Below, piece after piece: positions 47,989 to 59,460 of a stretch of 64,000 bases of DNA; the first letter of the stretch is position 1, and the number at the start of each line of letters is the position of its first letter. The notes beneath the pieces are model-generated. The model saw only the letters and a program-made list of their open reading frames with translations, made no database searches and was not told where the DNA came from. Source of the stretch: Colocasia esculenta (lineage: Eukaryota > Streptophyta > Magnoliopsida > Alismatales > Araceae); contig CM024753.1 of the NCBI GenBank assembly GCA_014218235.1, forward strand, positions 5,952,001-6,016,000, read 5' to 3'. The translations under genes were made by a program, and so were the position numbers.

Positions 47989-48144
47989 CATAGACGCATT
48001 TAGAAATTTTTTCAATGGGGTCACTCTTTTTAAAAAATTTCAACTAAATTAATTTAATAAAAAAAATTTAAACTCATCAACAAGATTTTAAAATTTTAGT
48101 GAGATTACGTGACCCCACTAATTCTTCTCTAGATCTGCCCCTAA
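47989..48144. mobile_element. hAT-type MITE, 156 bp
   Basis: CATAGACGCATTTAG at the left and GATCTGCCCCTAA at the right resemble the ends of the copies at 31125 and 42389. The flanks CTTGAAC (47982-47988 and 48145-48151) are a direct duplication of at least seven bases. The inside has GGGGTCAC and GTGACCCCAC. Confidence 0.65.
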
Positions 48145-48149
48145 CTTGA

Positions 48150-48824
48150 ACAAGGAAGGGAAAGGCACTTGGGTGCCAGCCGAAGACATCATCGGCGGCA
48201 CCGACCAAGGTCGCTAGATGCTAGTGATACCGTTTGGCAGGGAGGAAACCCATTGGCCCCGCAAAAATTATTATTATTATTTTTCTTCTTCTCTTACTCT
48301 CCTATTTTTTTAAAATAAGAATATAGATCTATTGGATCACTGGCTGAGCACTAACATGGTACTATACGATGCCCTTGTCTCGAGGCCTGCACATAGGCCT
48401 ACGTGCCTAGCAACTCACCTTATATGCAGCATTGGTCGTTGCCTACATGATTGATCACAGTTGCACACCTGCATCCTACTTACGGGCTCATAGATATAAC
48501 CCTGGCTGCCTACACTCACAAGGTTGTCGCCTAGTGCACACAAGACAGCAGGCCTATGTTCATTTGCATGGGCTTGGCTACTTGAGTACGTGGCTCCTCA
48601 TTGGCCTATACGCCCGGCCTCGTATTTTTGGTAATCTAAGGAGAGAGAAAGAAGGAGATGTAGAGGGAGAGAGAGACAGAGAAGATCTCTATATATCTCT
48701 GAAGACTCTATATTATAAGATCTTATGATATAAGAGTTCCAATTACACTTAGATAAGAGTTTCAACAAATTAGATCTATTAAGACTGTAACCAATATAGA
48801 TAACCACATGTCAATAATTTCATA
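48150..48824. other. Unclassified intergenic sequence
   Basis: No gene is visible. The stretch with GGCCTACGTGCC-type words and a GAGA tract (about 48360-48690) has the texture of an LTR fragment, but I find no partner in the window. Confidence 0.3.
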
Positions 48825-48833
48825 TAAATCATA

Positions 48834-48995
48834 GAGAGAATTATCAATCAATCTTTATTTTTTGAAGATTTATTTTAAATCTCAAAATTTTTAAAAAATT
48901 ATGTAGTTACATATTTATATATGTGACTATAAATATGTAAGTCAAAAACTTAAAAATAAATCCTAAAAAAATAGAGACTAATTGATAATTATTCC
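48834..48995. mobile_element. Mutator-like MITE, 162 bp
   Basis: A perfect 9-bp duplication TAAATCATA flanks it (48825-48833 and 48996-49004). The terminal repeats are GAGAGAATTATCAATCAATC and, reversed, GGAATAATTATCAATTAGTC, similar to the ends at 14815, 15147 and 12718. GTAGTTACATAT words occur inside. Confidence 0.85.
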
Positions 48996-49241
48996 TAAAT
49001 CATATGATCCACATCCATTCAATTCCCACTAGTCCCATATTATCATCTCGCGTTTTCTTTTCTATCTTAGCTTCAACGCTGTCAAGAGAGAGTATAAAAA
49101 GACTAATTTACTCGTCTACGACCTCTTTTCTTGATTATATTTTCAATTATGATATATATTTAGTAATAGAGGATTATTCTAAAAAAGTTAAAGTAATTGA
49201 TATGTTGGCCCCTACTATCACAGGGAACCAATCCGACGGGT

Positions 49242-49258
49242 GGGGGGGGGGGGGGGGG
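49242..49258. repeat. Run of 17 G
   Basis: Homopolymer; its length is likely to be uncertain. Confidence 0.9.
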
Positions 49259-49593
49259 CGGCAATGGACGGCGTAGTAAGAAATCGAACGCTCTGACATT
49301 ACGTGCCATTTTGGAATTTCCTCTATTGTTTACTGTTAACCAAATTCGGAGCTAATGCCTTAGACCAAGTAAGATACAAAATATATCATGGAAGGACAAA
49401 CATATATAGATACAATTATAAAGAATTACAACAGAGAAACCCAACAGTAGAAAATACATCAGGACATAAGATGCCCAATACATAGGGTTATAGCGACAAA
49501 AACCAAGCCAAAAAGTTGGATCAAACAAAAAGTTACCATACTTAAATATTGCCGAAGAGAGTTACGTGGTCAGACCATCCAGCTAAAATGACC

Positions 49594-49854
49594 GTTTTTT
49601 TTTATTAACGAGGAAACTCTGCCCCGTGTGATTTTGTGGACTCAAGGATTGGTGTTTGTGAACTCCAAGATCAGGACTTGACAGCTCCTACTTTCCGTAT
49701 ACTCGTATTGTCCTTTACATCACTTGATCAGGAAAACTCCGGACGTACACACTCGAGAATTATATGTAGATCAGGTAAGCCCCCCCAAGAATTGAACTTG
49801 GGACCTCTTACTTTTAAACAAGAGTTCTTACGATCGACCCAACTAGGGTCCTCA
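49594..49854 (-). mobile_element. SINE, intact copy (family copy B), 261 bp
   Basis: Reverse-strand copy of 41024-41286: T-run at the left (poly-A tail), AACGAGGAAACTCTGCCCCG, and the tRNA-like head at the right with AATTGAACTTGGGACC and CGATCGACCCAACTAGGGTC. The 11-bp duplication CTAAAATGACC flanks it at 49583-49593 and 49855-49865. Confidence 0.92.
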
Positions 49855-50091
49855 CTAAAATGACCAGTTGGTCGCCGCCCGTGAACACTAGAATACTAGA
49901 TAATGTCTATGGAATTAATGCGGTAACAAATATAAGAAATACCAACCTTTGGGGGGCCTATACGTATCTGACTATGTGAATAGATAATATATACCGTTCG
50001 TATATAGCAATTATTTTCATATTTGATAACCTTATTCATACAGTAAATAAATAAGTAAATTTACACACCCTTTTTTTTTTTTGGTAAATCA

Positions 50092-51667
50092 TCAAACGGG
50101 CGGACAAATCGTCGAACACTTAGCCGCGCGTGGGGAGATGTGCGCCCGCAGAGGAAGCTTCATCACGGTGGTGAACTCAGCCTTCTCCGCCAAGTCGACC
50201 TCTTCCCCGTCCACAGCCTTCCACTCGAACGCCATCACCAGGTTGGCGACGAAGTACTCGAGGTGGAGCATGCTCAGCGCCTGCCCGGGGCAGATCCGCC
50301 TCCCCACGCCGAAAGGCATCATCTTGACCTCCCTCCCCCCCGTTACGTCCACGTCCGCCCCTTCCCCGCCCGGCAGGAACCTCTCCGGCCGGAACTCCAT
50401 GGGATCCTCCCACACCTTCGCGTCGCAGCCCATCGTCGCCACCTCGAAGTTGACCGTGGCATCCTTCGGGATCGTGTAGCCCGTCAGAGTCGTCTCCTCC
50501 GAGACGGCGTGCGGCAGCACAAACTGGCCCGGCGGGTGCCGCCGCAGGCCCTCCAGGATCACCGCCTTCAGGTAGGGCATGCCCTGCAGGTCCTCTTCTT
50601 CGACCTCCTCCTGCCCTCTTACTCTCGTCTCCGCCTGGATCTCCTCTGCCAGCTTCTTCTGGATCTCCTGGTGTTTGACCAGGTTCGCCATGATCCACTG
50701 CAGCGCTGTCGTGGTGGTATCCGTGCCGGCGTTCAGGAACTCGGAGCAGAGGGTCACCAGCTCGGCCTCGGTCAGTTTTCTTCCCTTTCCTTCCGGAATT
50801 TCTAAGTTCAGGAGCGTGTCCACATAGCAAATTGAGGAATTTCTCTCTTTCATATTTCTCCGGGCTCTGATTAGAGAGATTAAGATATCTTCCTGCCGAC
50901 GGCGGATGCTGAGCAATTTCTTCCAGCTCTTTCGGAAGAAGACCTTGGCGACAATTTCAGGCAAGAAATTTAGGAAGTTGAGCCCGAAAAGGTTCCGGAT
51001 CATCTTCCGCTGCACTACCTCGATCTCTTGGATCGCCCTCTCGTCGAGTCTCTCCCCGAAGCACATGAGCACGAGCAGGCAGAACATGGCGAACCGGAAG
51101 CTCTCCATGGGCACCACCACTGCCCCGCCGCCTCCATCTCCCACCGCCGCCGCTGCGCAGAGCCTGCTGAGCAGGATGCCGAGCACCAACCGGCGATCCC
51201 CCGCGTGCGCCTTCACCCGCGAGGGATGGAGCGTCTCCGTCACCAGGTTCCGGCGGAGGCAGCGCCAGAGGGGGCCGTAGGCGGCGGAGGAGACACTGTG
51301 CTGTTCGCTGGTGATGATCCGGGTGGCGCCGCGGGCACGGGGGCGGTCGGCGAAGAGGGCGCCTTTCTGGACGAGAGCCTGGTGGGCGACGCCGTGGTCG
51401 GCGACGAAGACGGCGGGGCGGGGGCCGATGTGGATGGTGAGGACGGGACCGTACCGGCCGTGGAGGCGGCGAAGGTGGGGGAGGAGGGCAGAGAAGTTGG
51501 AGGGTAGGGAGTTGAGGTTGCCCAGGAGGGGTAGCGTGGGAGGGCCGGGCGGGAGGGGAGGCCTGCTCTTGCTCGGCTTCCGCCATGCAGACGGGAAGGA
51601 GGAGAGCAGGAGGAAGGAGATTAAAGCAAAAGAGGAAGACGGCGATGGCGACGAGGACGGCGTCCAT
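50092..51667 (-). CDS. CYP89A-like: Cytochrome P450, CYP89A-type, with one frame break near the N-terminus
   Basis: Haem-thiolate monooxygenase expected on the ER membrane. Substrates of CYP89A enzymes are mostly unknown; Arabidopsis CYP89A9 acts in chlorophyll breakdown. Single exon. The frame starting MDAVLVAIAVFLFCFNL (51667) must change by one base near 51612-51620 (one extra base, at TCTCCTTCC on the gene strand) to continue as FLLLSSFPSAWRKPSKSRPP and LPPGPPTLPLLGN. Allowing for that, the product would be 524 residues, normal for the family. Landmarks: SEFLNAGTDTT (oxygen-binding helix I, about 313-318), ExxR in ILEGLRRHPP (372-375), FRPERF (427-430), haem loop PFGVGRRICPG with Cys near 459. 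As written, the first frame runs on as a Pro/Arg-rich nonsense protein. No in-frame ATG rescues the N-terminus before MESFRFAM. Coding DNA is GC-rich. Paralogue at 62059-63583. Confidence 0.9.
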
Positions 51668-51789
51668 AGGCGACTGCGTGGAAAGAGCTCTGTTGCTACA
51701 GTTCCAATCCGCGGGTGTGTGGTGTTGGAAGGTTTTGGCCTTTTTCAGGTGAGTGATTGTGCGCGTGTTTAATTGTTCCCTCTTGTTTT

Positions 51790-52130
51790 GGAAAAATTAT
51801 ACATATTACTAACTCATTTTTTTACTACCCCACTTTAATTGTTAGTTAGGTGGATTCTGAGTTATTTTTTTATTTTTAGCTCAACTTCTTATTTTCATTA
51901 GAAAAATAAAAAGCTTTAATTTTAAAAATATATAATAAAATAATATTTATGATTTAATAAATTTTTTTAAAAAATTAAAAAAATTGGGACGCACTAGAAG
52001 GAAACAAGCTAGGTGTTGGAGGGCAGCTCCGAGGGATTGGGTTGAAGTGGAAAAGGGGTTGGTGGGGGTGTGGGAGAGGGGGTGTCGGCAGGCGGTGGTC
52101 TAGTGAGCGGGACAAGCATTGTGTGTGTGT

Positions 52131-52134
<4 letters not shown>
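51790..52134. other. Upstream region of the first P450 gene
   Basis: AT-rich from 51785 to 51985, then GT/GG-rich. TATAATTTT on the minus strand at about 51791-51799, some 130 bases before the ATG, is a possible TATA box, weakly supported. Confidence 0.3.

Positions 52135-52174
<40 letters not shown>
52135..52174. repeat. (GA)n microsatellite, about 20 units
   Basis: Uninterrupted GAGA tract. Confidence 0.95.
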
Positions 52175-52179
<5 letters not shown>

Positions 52180-52636
52180 GGTTATGGATTAGTGCACGGA
52201 TTTGTTGGCTGTGTTGCTAGCCAAATCATCGTGGTGTAGCAGCTAGCATGGGCACCCGAGGCACCATGGTTAGACTCGATTTTAACAGTGCATGAGACTC
52301 GTTTTTACATGATGAATTTGAGTTCAATTTAGTTCATGAGTCAGTATTCGATTTAAGTATTCAAACTTAAGATTTAACTTTTATTGAATTTGAGACTCAT
52401 TTCAATCTTAAATTTGAGATTTGTTTTGGTTTATAATTTTGAACTTGATTTGTCTTATCCTTGAGGCTCATTTTTTACTTGTGTTTTGAGACTTGATTTC
52501 TTAAGATGTGTTTAAGATTCATTTTTTTTAGTTGAGTATGAGATTTGATTATATTAATTGTCTCCTTAGACTTATTTTCTACTTAATTTAGAGACATGTT
52601 TTCTTAAAACTCATTTTCTATTGCCCTTGAATCTAA

Positions 52637-53853
52637 GGTAATATTTGGGAACAATTTTTTTGGTGATTTTGTGCTAAAAAATATCCAACAATAGGTGAAA
52701 CATTTTCAAATATTTTTTTGGCAGACTCCTACTTTTGTGTACCGATTTTGACATGAGGAGAGAGATGGAGAGAAGTAATTTTCTCTCTCATCTGTGCGCA
52801 AAGCGGGCTAAAAGCCACTTTTGATCGATTCAAGCACATGTAAGGAGGTTAACTGGTGTTGTGTTCTTAACCCGTTTGCTAACTTTTTTAAAACCCTTTT
52901 TAAAGGCACAAAATGCGACCGGCATGGGCTACGATGCGCCCTGCCAACGTCTTCCGACAACGCAATTTCAGCATCATCGTTTGTGTTGAAATCGCATTGT
53001 TCCTAGAGTCGACAAATTTGGGCGATTTTTTTTCTGACATCTACTTTTTATCTAAGGGTGTCAATTGGGCCGGGCCGGCCCGGAGGTCCGGAAGTCCGGC
53101 CCGGTTTTAACCGGGCTTGGGCCGGAAAAATGAGTCCGCTAAAAGTTTTTGGCCCGGCCCGGCTCGGCCCGACCCGAAAAAAAATAGGGCCGGGCTTGAG
53201 CTTTGTGAGGCCCGGCCCGGCCGGCCCAGTCGACCTGAAAAATATAAATATAATTTTATGTTAAATATTAATATAGATAAAAGTAAAATATATATTATTT
53301 TTATAGATATATTAATTACGCCTGAGTCGCCTGACCTGTTTGGATTGACGGACAAAGGTACGCGGAAATAAAATACTTTAGCATCGCTCATTTTCTAACA
53401 TTTTTAATTAATCTACTAATTAATATTTGCTATCAATAATATACTAATAAAACACAATACCCTGCCACGGGCTGACGGGTAATTGTCAGAATTTTTTCCC
53501 CACAAAAAACATCTAGAATCGCAAAAGCTATGCATCTAATTTTTCTTTTTAAAAAAATTTAAACATTTCTGATACATAACAAAACCGTCCAAAATTTTCT
53601 AAAAATTTGATGGCAAAATGAGTTAGAGTAGATATATTATATAAATAAAAATAATATTTTCGGGCCGGGCCGAGATTTTCGAGCTTTTCCGGACCTGGGC
53701 CGGGCCCGGGCCGGCTTTTAAAAAATTGGGCCTGGGCCTGGGCCGGGCCCGGCCGACTTTTCAAAAACCGGGCCTGGGCCGGGCCTAGCAAGACCCGGTC
53801 CAGGCCCGGCCCATTGACACCCTTATTTTTATCCCGCGATGTCAAACAATACC
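52637..53853. mobile_element. Tourist/Harbinger-like MITE, interrupted by a hAT element
   Basis: The 3-bp duplication TAA flanks it (52634-52636 and 53854-53856). The terminal repeats are GGTAATATTTGGGAAC and, reversed, GGTATTGTTTGACATC. The outer sequence on both sides is the same TTGAG/GACTT-rich texture. Removing the inner hAT element and one duplication leaves about 0.44 kb, normal for a MITE. Confidence 0.65.
53053..53825. mobile_element. Non-autonomous hAT element, 773 bp
   Basis: A perfect 8-bp duplication TTTTTATC flanks it (53045-53052 and 53826-53833). The ends TAAGGGTGTCAATTGGGCC and GGCCCATTGACACCCTTA are inverted repeats with one extra base. GGCCCGGCC-rich subterminal blocks (53070-53235 and 53660-53815) surround an AT-rich core. 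No transposase. Confidence 0.9.
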
Positions 53854-54189
53854 TAAGACTTGTTCTTAAGAGTTGATTTTCACTCTACTTTAGACTTAAT
53901 TTTTGTGGCTGAGATATAGATCATATTTTCTTACTAATATTTTTTTTCATTTTATCAATATATATAATTTTATTTTCTCATTTAATTTTATCATCGATTT
54001 TTATCATGACAGTCATAATTCAGTTGTTGTCTCTAAATATGATTTTGCTTGTTTTCTAAATGATGTTTGTTTTCTTAACATCATATTTGTCATAAAAAAT
54101 TTTGTTATCACTAAAAGTCGAATAAATTATGGAGATAAAGCTAATTATATGAACCCTACTCATCACCCTCCTCGCCCCCCTTGTCGAGT

Positions 54190-54900
54190 AGCGGGGGCCC
54201 ATCGACATTGGGGATCTGAGAAAGCTCATTAGTGCCTTCACCACCTCAGTCTCCATCATGGCCTCTCGGGCCCCCCGGAGGCTGCCAGGATGCAAAGTAC
54301 ATCAGTGCTAGGGTTAGCAAGATTGTGGATACTTCTTGTGATGGCCTTGTGGTGAGCCCTAGTAGCGTCTTGACGGCCCCCAATTTCACCAACTTGGACT
54401 GATTTGTCCCCACCATGGAGAGATGGTAGAGGGCCATGGCGACATCCTGTCACAGTCGATCGACCTCAGATGGTCGGGACATGAGGTAGAGGAGGGGGGA
54501 GGACACCTAGTGCGTCGAGGGCGGCCTTGTTGTTGTCGTCCATGGAGAGGCTGAACAAGGCGGCATTGAAGTGGTTTTGAGCATTGATTGCCCAGCCCTT
54601 GAGGACATCGACAAGGGCAGAGACGGCTATGGCACGAACAATGTTGGAGTAGTTGGACAGATGGAAGGAGAGGTTAAGGAGTGATACTATAGCATGGGGC
54701 TAGAGGGAGAGGTGGCGGGAGAGAAGCGCATTGTGGAGGGCCACCAGGATCTTTGGAGTGTACAAGACTGCGCGGCTGTCACTGCCATTGTCTCTTGTGG
54801 CGGAGCGAAGGAGGAGCAAGGTGTTCTCTTGATCTACAGTTCGGGGGTCCCAGACCCCGATAAGGATCTCCTCCTCCAAGGCGAGGGGAACGACCCCCTA
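54190..54900 (-). pseudogene. ARM-repeat pseudogene, like U-box proteins PUB38-41
   Basis: Reading the minus strand: SDSRAVLYTPKILVALHNAL, then a stop, HAIVSLLNLSFHLSNYSNIV, ALVDVLKGWAINAQNHFNAA, LFSLSMDDNNKAALDALGVL, a one-base shift, a stop, then MALYHLSMVGTNQSKLVKLG, AVKTLLGLTT and, after another shift, EAMMETEVVKALMSFLRS. These are armadillo repeats in the order seen in plant U-box ubiquitin ligases of the PUB38-41 group. The U-box itself and any upstream exon are absent. At least two stops and two frameshifts show it is dead. The parent gene is not in the window. Confidence 0.75.
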
Positions 54901-55039
54901 GAAAATGTTGCCACTTTAGGTGATGGGCATTGGCACTTGCAAGAGAAGATGACGCTGTAGGGGGACGAAGAGGAGGAGTTAAATGTGGAGGTAGCAGTAG
55001 TGAGTGTTATTTCCAAACTCAAAGTTAAGTTGAACCATA

Positions 55040-56641
55040 GTTAGGCTAACCTAGTTAGAATTTCCCTCACGCCGACAGACGGCGGGATCTTTTTCATGTA
55101 ATGATAGAGATTTTGGAGATATTTTGATAAGTAGATAGAATGGTGGGGGGATTTTTTCTTAATTAGTCAAGAATTTAGGAGTCGAAAACTAAAAATCCCA
55201 TTTAGAAAAAAAAAAACCCTGTGGACATCTAAAAAAAATGCAACGGGCCTGCACGTATCAGCCCAGTTTTTCCCAAGAAGAGATCCATCAAAACCCATTA
55301 GAAAGCCATCTAAAAGACGCACCAAAAGGCCTCTCAAACAGGCCTAAGCTAAGCCCATGGTTCATGGCCCATCTACTTTTTGGGAGGTCACTTTAAGACT
55401 TTGCAACACCTCCCTCCCCAACAAGTTCTGCTGGGTGGCAGGAGGTGAAGTAGCAGAAAGTTGTTACTCCTTTGGGCTGGGCCATCTCGGGTAGCAGAGG
55501 ACCCTGGCTAACCGGTTCTGGAAAGGAGGAGGTCGGTTTAAGGAGGAGTCTTCCAAAAAGAACAAAAGAAGAAGGGGCAGAGAAGAGGAGAAGAGGTGGC
55601 CACAGGAAGGAGAGGGAGAGGTCCAGCTTTTCTCACTCGGTGGCAAGGAAGAGGAGAGAAGGAAGAGGCTTCTAGCCTTCTCATCCCAGCTGCAAGAGGA
55701 AGGGAGGCTTCCAGCCTTCTCATCCCGGTTGCAAGAAGAAGAAGAGAGTGCCAAGGAGGGGGGGGACTGCCGGTTCCCTTCTCGAGTCCATCCGGAAGAA
55801 GCTTTGCAAGAAGCAGGAGAGTCTCCTGGTTCCCCTTTCCAACCCGGCTGAAGAACCAAAGGTAAGGAAGGAGAAGGCCTTCCCCCTCCATCCTGGTTAT
55901 AGCCCGCAAAGAAGTCTTGGCTGCCAGGCAAGAAAAGTGAAGCGGAGAAGAGAGAGAAGAGAGGAGAGCAAGAGGAGAAGAGAAGGGGGGGGGGGGTCCG
56001 GCTGATGCACTCCCCCCCGCAGTGGCATTCCCTCTTCATTTCTTCCTTTTGTACACTACCACCCATTAAAGGGAGCCAATAGTGAAGAGAGTTTCTCCTT
56101 CTACCCCGTCTACAGTTGTTTGCATGTTTCTTTTAGTTGCATGTGTTTTCTTTGCTTTCTTCTTCCTATCTTTGCATGAAACCGAGATACGTGTCTTGTT
56201 TGTTCGATGAGTTTTGAGTTCTCTGTTTGGTGTTTCATCTAGTATAAGACCAAGGTTTCCTTGGCCTACGAGATGTGATTTGTTTAACCTGTTTTGTCCC
56301 TCTCCTTTCTTTCACATCTCTTTCTCATACCCCGAACCAAACGAAACGGATGGAGGAAGGGTGGAGGCTCGCTACCCCTGTGCGTGGCTCTCCATGCTCT
56401 TCCCCTTTGCTCAGGTTCAAGAGACCAGGACCCCATTTCCTGCATCTTTTCCCTCTGTTGAAGCTCTCAAGTTCTCATCCGTTCTTGGGGTGGAGAGTGT
56501 GGGAAGGGCAACTTGATGCCCAGCTCCCATTCTCATCCATGGGGAGTTCTTCCCATCATAGCAGACCCCCAAAGGGGCTTTTTTCTTCCCCTCCCCGTGA
56601 CCAAGGACCGCTGCAAAAGACCCTCTCGGGACTGCACTAAA
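55040..56641. other. Unclassified repeat-like sequence before the satellite array
   Basis: Purine-rich (GAAGAGGAGA-type) from 55450 to 55990, with a run of 12 G at 55985-55996, then pyrimidine-rich to 56600. Within it, CATCCCAGCTGCAAGAGGAA and CATCCCGGTTGCAAGAAGAA are an imperfect duplication (about 55684-55740). No coding sequence is recognised. It could be part of a larger element that also carries the satellite. Confidence 0.35.
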
Positions 56642-59460
56642 TCCTGCTGTATCGTTTCTCTCTCATGAGACTTCGAATTTGACGTTTTGGACCGAAGGAA
56701 TCTGGACGCGATCCGAGTTCGTGGTTCCGATCTCCATATCTGAAGGGTGCCTTCCCCAAAATTTGAGGCTCAGCCCCTTTGCAGATTTCGAGAACGAGGT
56801 CGCGAAAGTCCTGCCGTATCGTTTTCCCGTACGGTGTTGAAAAGAAAGTACCGGATCGCTGGAATCTGAGTTCGATCCGAGTTCGTGGGTCCGTTCTCCA
56901 TATATGAAGGATGCTGTCCCCCAAATTTGAGGCTCAGCCCCTTCACGGATTTCGAGAACGAGACCGCGGGAGTCCTGCCGTATCGTTTTCCCGTACGGCG
57001 TTGAAAAGAAAGTACCGGACCGCCGTCGGCTGGGCTCGATCCGAGTTTATGGGTCTGTTCTCCATACCCGAGGGATGTTGTCCCCCAAATTTGAGGCTCA
57101 ACCCCTTCACGGATTTCGAGAACGAGACCGCGGAAGTCCTGCCGTATCGTTTTCCCGTACGGCGTTGAAAAGAAAGTACCGGACCGCCGTCGGCTGGGCT
57201 CGATCTGAGTTTATGGGCCTGTTCTCTATACCTGAAGGAGGTTGTCCCCAAAATTTGAGGCTCAACCCCTTCACGGATTTCGAGAACGAGACCGCGGGAG
57301 TCCTGCCGTATCGTTTTCCCGTACGGCGTTGAAAAGAAAGTACCGGACCGCCGTCGGCTGGGCTCGATCCGAGCTTATGGGTCTATTCTCCATACCCGAG
57401 GGATGTTGTCCCCCAAATTTGAGGCTCAACCCCTTCACGGATTTCGAGAACGAGACTGCGGAAGTCCTGCCGTATCGTTTTCCCGTACGACGTTGAAAAG
57501 AAAGTACCGGACCGCCATCGGCTGGGCTCGATCTGAGTTTATGGGCCTGTTCTCTATACCTGAAGAGGTTGTCCCCAAAATTTGAGGCTCAACCCCTTCA
57601 CGGATTTCGAGAACGAGACCGCGGAAGTCCTGTCGTATCGTTTTCCCGTACGGCGTTGAAAAGAAAGTACCGGACCGCCGTCGGCTGGGCTCGATCCGAG
57701 CTCATGGGTCTGTTCTCCATACCCGAGGGATGTTGTCCCCCAAATTTGAGGCTCAACCCCTTCACGGATTTCGAGAACGAGACCGCGGGAGTCCTGCCGT
57801 ATCGTTTTTCGTACGGCGTTGAAAAGAAAGTACCGGACCGCCGTTGGCTGGGCTCGATCTGAGTTTATGAGCCTGTTGTCTATACCTGAAGGAGGTTGTC
57901 CCCAAAATTTGAGGCTCAACCCCTTCACGGATTTCGAGAACGAGACTGCGGGAGTCCTGCCGTATCGTTTTCCCGTACGGCGTTGAAAAGAAAGTACGGA
58001 CCGCCGTCGGCTGGGCTAGATCTGAGTCAATGGACCTGTTCTCTATACCTGAAGGATGTTGTCCTCCAAATCTGAGGCTCAACCCCTTCACGGATTTCGA
58101 GAACGAGGCTGCGGAAGTCCTGCCGTATCGTTTTCCCGTACGGCGTTGAAAAGAAAGTACCGGACCGCCGTCGGCTGGGCTCGATCCGAGCTCATGGGTC
58201 TGTTCTCCATACCCGAGGGATCGATGTGTTGTCCCCCAAATTTGAGGCTCAACCCCTTCACGGATTTCGAGAACGAGACTGCGGGAGTCCTGCCGTATCG
58301 TTTTCCCGTACGGCGTTGAAAAGAAAGTACCGGACCGCCGTCGGCTGGGCTCGATTTGAGTTTATGGGCCTATTCTCTATACCTGAAGGAGGTTGTCCCC
58401 AAAATTTGAGGCTCAACCCTTCACGGATTTCGAGAACGAGACCGCGGGAGTCCTGCCGTATCGTTTTCCGTACGGCGTTGAAAAGAAAGTACCGGACCGC
58501 CGTCGGCTGGGCTCGATCCGAGTTTATGAGCCTGTTCTCTATACCTGAAGGAGGTTGTCCCCAAAATTTGAGGCTCAACCCCTTCACGGATCTCGAGAAC
58601 GAGACTGCGGGAGTCCTGCCGTATCGTTTTCCGTACGGCGTTGAAAAGAAGTACCGGACCGCCGTTGGCTGGGCTCGATCTGAGTTTATGAGCCTGTTCT
58701 CTATACCTGAAGGAGGTTGTCTCCAAAATTTGAGGCTCAACCCCTTCACGGATTTCGAGAACGAGACTGCGGGAGTCCTGTCGTATCGTTTTCCCGTACG
58801 GCGTTGAAAAGAAAGTACCGGACCGCCGTCGGCTGGGCTAGATCTGAGTCAATGGGCCTGTTCTCTATACCTGAAGGATGTTGTCCTCCAAATCTGAGGC
58901 TCAACCCCTTCACGGATTTCGAGAACGAGGCCGCGGAAGTCCTGCCGTATCGTTTTCCCGTACGGCGTTGAAAAGAAAGTACCGACTGCCGTCAGCTGGG
59001 CTCGAGCTGAGTTCATGGGTCCATTCTTCATACCTGAAGGATGTTGTCCCCCAAATTTGAGGCTCATCCCCTTCACGGATTTCGAGAACCAAGACCCGGA
59101 AGTCCTGCCGTATCGCTTTTCCGCACGGCTTTGAACATGAGATACCGGATCACCACTGATTGGGCCTGATCCAAGTTCATGGACTTGTGTCCTCATATCC
59201 CAAGGGTGCTGTCTCCCAAATTTGAGGCTCAGCCCCTTCACGGATTTCGAGAATCAAGTCCCCAAAGGCTTGCCGTATCGCTTTTCCGCACAGCTTTGAA
59301 CATCAAGTGTCGGGTAATCAATACCCAAACCCTGTTTGAGCTCATGAGTGTTGTCTATATGGATTAAATATCCCGTCCTCCTGATTGCACGCTCAGATTC
59401 CCCGCGGATTTCGAGAATTACGCATAAATGGGGCTGCCGTATCACTTATGCCTGAAAATT
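56642..59460 (+). repeat. Satellite array, about 17 monomers of about 164 bp
   Basis: A landmark word (ATTTGAGGCTCA, or ATCTGAGG in one subtype) recurs at 56761, 56925, 57089, 57253, 57417, 57580, 57744, 57907, 58070, 58240, 58404, 58566, 58728, 58892, 59055 and 59220. Spacings are 162-165 bp with one of 170. Each monomer also has CACGGATTTCGAGAACGAG, CCGTATCGTTTTCCCGTACGG and CCGGACCGCCGTCGGCTGGG. Inner copies are nearly identical; the first two and last two are diverged. 164 is not a multiple of three, so the repeated open frames (PKFEAQPLHGFRERD...) shift frame each unit and are not a coding gene. Subtypes alternate (see findings). Confidence 0.95.

Noticed and set aside
50177..50830. Gly/Arg-rich long open frames overlapping the P450 genes
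   Set aside because: They are other-frame shadows of GC-rich P450 coding sequence.
56911..59367. Repeated open frames with PKFEAQPLHGFRERD in the array
   Set aside because: The unit is about 164 bp, not divisible by three, so the frame breaks at each monomer. This is a satellite, not a repeat protein.
56642..59460. CRISPR-like regular repeat spacing
   Set aside because: Monomers are similar over their full length with no unique spacers, and the DNA is from a plant nucleus.
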